Shown: positions 4,789 through 5,623 of the stretch, one piece after another
How positions within the stretch are numbered: the first letter of the stretch is position 1
Layout of the letters: every line of letters begins with the position of its first letter
NCBI RefSeq assembly: GCF_000173615.1
Contig: NZ_ABZS01000106.1
Span: 1-5,623, forward strand
Origin: Sulfurihydrogenibium yellowstonense SS-5
GTDB taxonomy: Bacteria > Aquificota > Aquificia > Aquificales > Hydrogenothermaceae
Reading direction: 5' to 3'
DNA length: 5,623 nt
Notes under the pieces: model-generated
What the model was told of the DNA's origin: nothing
Database searches by the model: none
What the model saw: only the letters and a program-made list of their open reading frames with translations
Position numbers and translations under genes: made by a program

Positions 4789-5623
4789 ATGAGATATAAA
4801 TTTATATTACTATTCGTTTTGATAGGGTTTTTAATACAATCTTGTTCCGTTCAAGTTAAAGAGAAGAAAAGTTCTACTTTCAAAGATACATATAAACCAA
4901 AGACTGTTGTAAAAAACGAAAATAAAGAAAAAATTGAGTCAAAAACATTAGAGAGTAATAACACAAAAGAGAATAATAACATAAAAAATGAAGTCTTAAT
5001 AGCCATTACAGAAGAAGATAGAAATTTTATTAAAAAAGAAGCATCTATATTGAACATAAAAGTCCCGGATGATAATGATATAGATTATTTTATAGATTAC
5101 TTTACAACGACAAAAAAATACTTTACAGAGAATGCTCTCAAAAGAGCAAACTACTTTATGCCAATGGTAAGAAAAATTTTTAGACAGGAGGGACTGCCGG
5201 AAGAATTGGCATATCTTGCGGTTGTTGAAAGTGGATTTAATCCTTTTGCTACATCTTCTGCGAATGCAGCCGGAATTTGGCAGTTTATTCCATCTACCGG
5301 TAGAAGGTTTGGATTAAGAATAGATGATTACATCGATGAAAGAAGAGACCCATACAAATCTACAATAGCAGCTGCAAAATATTTAAAAACTTTATACAAC
5401 ATGTTTGGTAGTTGGGAGCTTGCGATTGCAGCATACAACTGCGGAGAAAAATGTGTTGCAAAAAGATTAGAATACTCGTCAGCCACGTCTTTCTCCGAAA
5501 TAAAAGACATCCTACCATCACAAACAAAAGAGTATGTTCCAAGATTTTTTGCCATTCTTTTTATTGCCAACAATCCTGAAAAATATGGATTGGATGTTAA
5601 AACAAATGTTTATGATGTTATTA
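4789..5623 (+). CDS. Lipoprotein lytic transglycosylase, MltD/Slt type (partial)
   Basis: An open frame of 278 codons from the ATG at 4789 to the window edge. Residues 1-19 form a lipoprotein signal: MRYK, a hydrophobic stretch, and the lipobox IQSC with Cys19 as the lipidation site (Gln at -2 is somewhat unusual). About 50 residues of Lys/Glu/Asn-rich linker follow (22-72). The catalytic SLT domain (GH23 fold) follows: LPEELAYLAVVES with the catalytic Glu147, SGFNPFA, AAGIWQFIPSTG (160-171), DERRDPYKST, then the AAYNCGE signature. Such enzymes cut the MurNAc-GlcNAc bond of peptidoglycan, forming 1,6-anhydroMurNAc, here presumably as a membrane-anchored enzyme facing the periplasm. LysM repeats, common at the C-terminus of MltD, would lie outside the window. 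AAGGTG (4776-4781) stands 7 nt before the ATG. It probably shares transcripts with panD 49 bp upstream. Confidence 0.92.
   Translation, partial: MRYKFILLFVLIGFLIQSCSVQVKEKKSSTFKDTYKPKTVVKNENKEKIESKTLESNNTKENNNIKNEVLIAITEEDRNFIKKEASILNIKVPDDNDIDYFIDYFTTTKKYFTENALKRANYFMPMVRKIFRQEGLPEELAYLAVVESGFNPFATSSANAAGIWQFIPSTGRRFGLRIDDYIDERRDPYKSTIAAAKYLKTLYNMFGSWELAIAAYNCGEKCVAKRLEYSSATSFSEIKDILPSQTKEYVPRFFAILFIANNPEKYGLDVKTNVYDVI

Noticed and set aside
4851..5573. Minus-strand open frames at 4851-5057, 5328-5573 and 5360-5542
   Set aside because: All are antisense to the lytic transglycosylase, whose catalytic domain is unmistakable on the plus strand.

Overview
The window is AT-rich bacterial chromosomal DNA with housekeeping genes on both strands and one CRISPR array. 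The low GC, the short NifU-type protein, the long-chain prenyl synthase and the overall look suggest a thermophile of the Aquificales, perhaps Sulfurihydrogenibium-like. That placement is an impression from memory, not a database result.

Left end, minus strand: the N-terminal part of a DNA polymerase III delta' subunit gene (holB, cut by the window edge) lies directly downstream of thymidylate kinase (tmk), and the two overlap by ATGA. A 77-bp divergent gap separates tmk from a small NifU-type Fe-S protein gene on the plus strand, which has a good RBS and a TATAAT box.

Middle, 1173-3104: about 1.9 kb without a convincing protein gene. In order it holds an interspersed repeat that carries a terminator-like hairpin; a textbook promoter (TTGACA, 17 bp, TATATT) with no gene after it; a long T/G-rich, C-poor tract with a 10-nt stretch complementary to the CRISPR repeat and a 12-bp inverted repeat; an extended -10 promoter about 65 bp before the array; a CRISPR array of 14 repeats of 29 bp with 13 spacers of 36-38 bp; a heptamer-type (ACGTGAG-like) hairpin next to the array's decayed end; and one further decayed repeat beyond it. 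No cas gene is visible, so within this window the array stands alone.

Right part, plus strand: an all-trans polyprenyl diphosphate synthase starting at TTG; a second copy of the interspersed repeat, inverted relative to the first; panD (aspartate 1-decarboxylase, complete, with all key residues); and a lipoprotein lytic transglycosylase of the MltD/Slt type, cut by the right edge.

The genes do not form one pathway. They cover nucleotide supply and replication (tmk-holB), Fe-S assembly (NifU-type), isoprenoid/quinone side chains (prenyl synthase), pantothenate/CoA (panD) and cell-wall turnover (transglycosylase). The most interesting part is the CRISPR neighbourhood. The array and prenyl synthase gene are bracketed by inverted copies of one small repeat, the array itself is bracketed by heptamer repeats, and the leader side has its own strong promoter driving an RNA that could pair with the CRISPR repeat.
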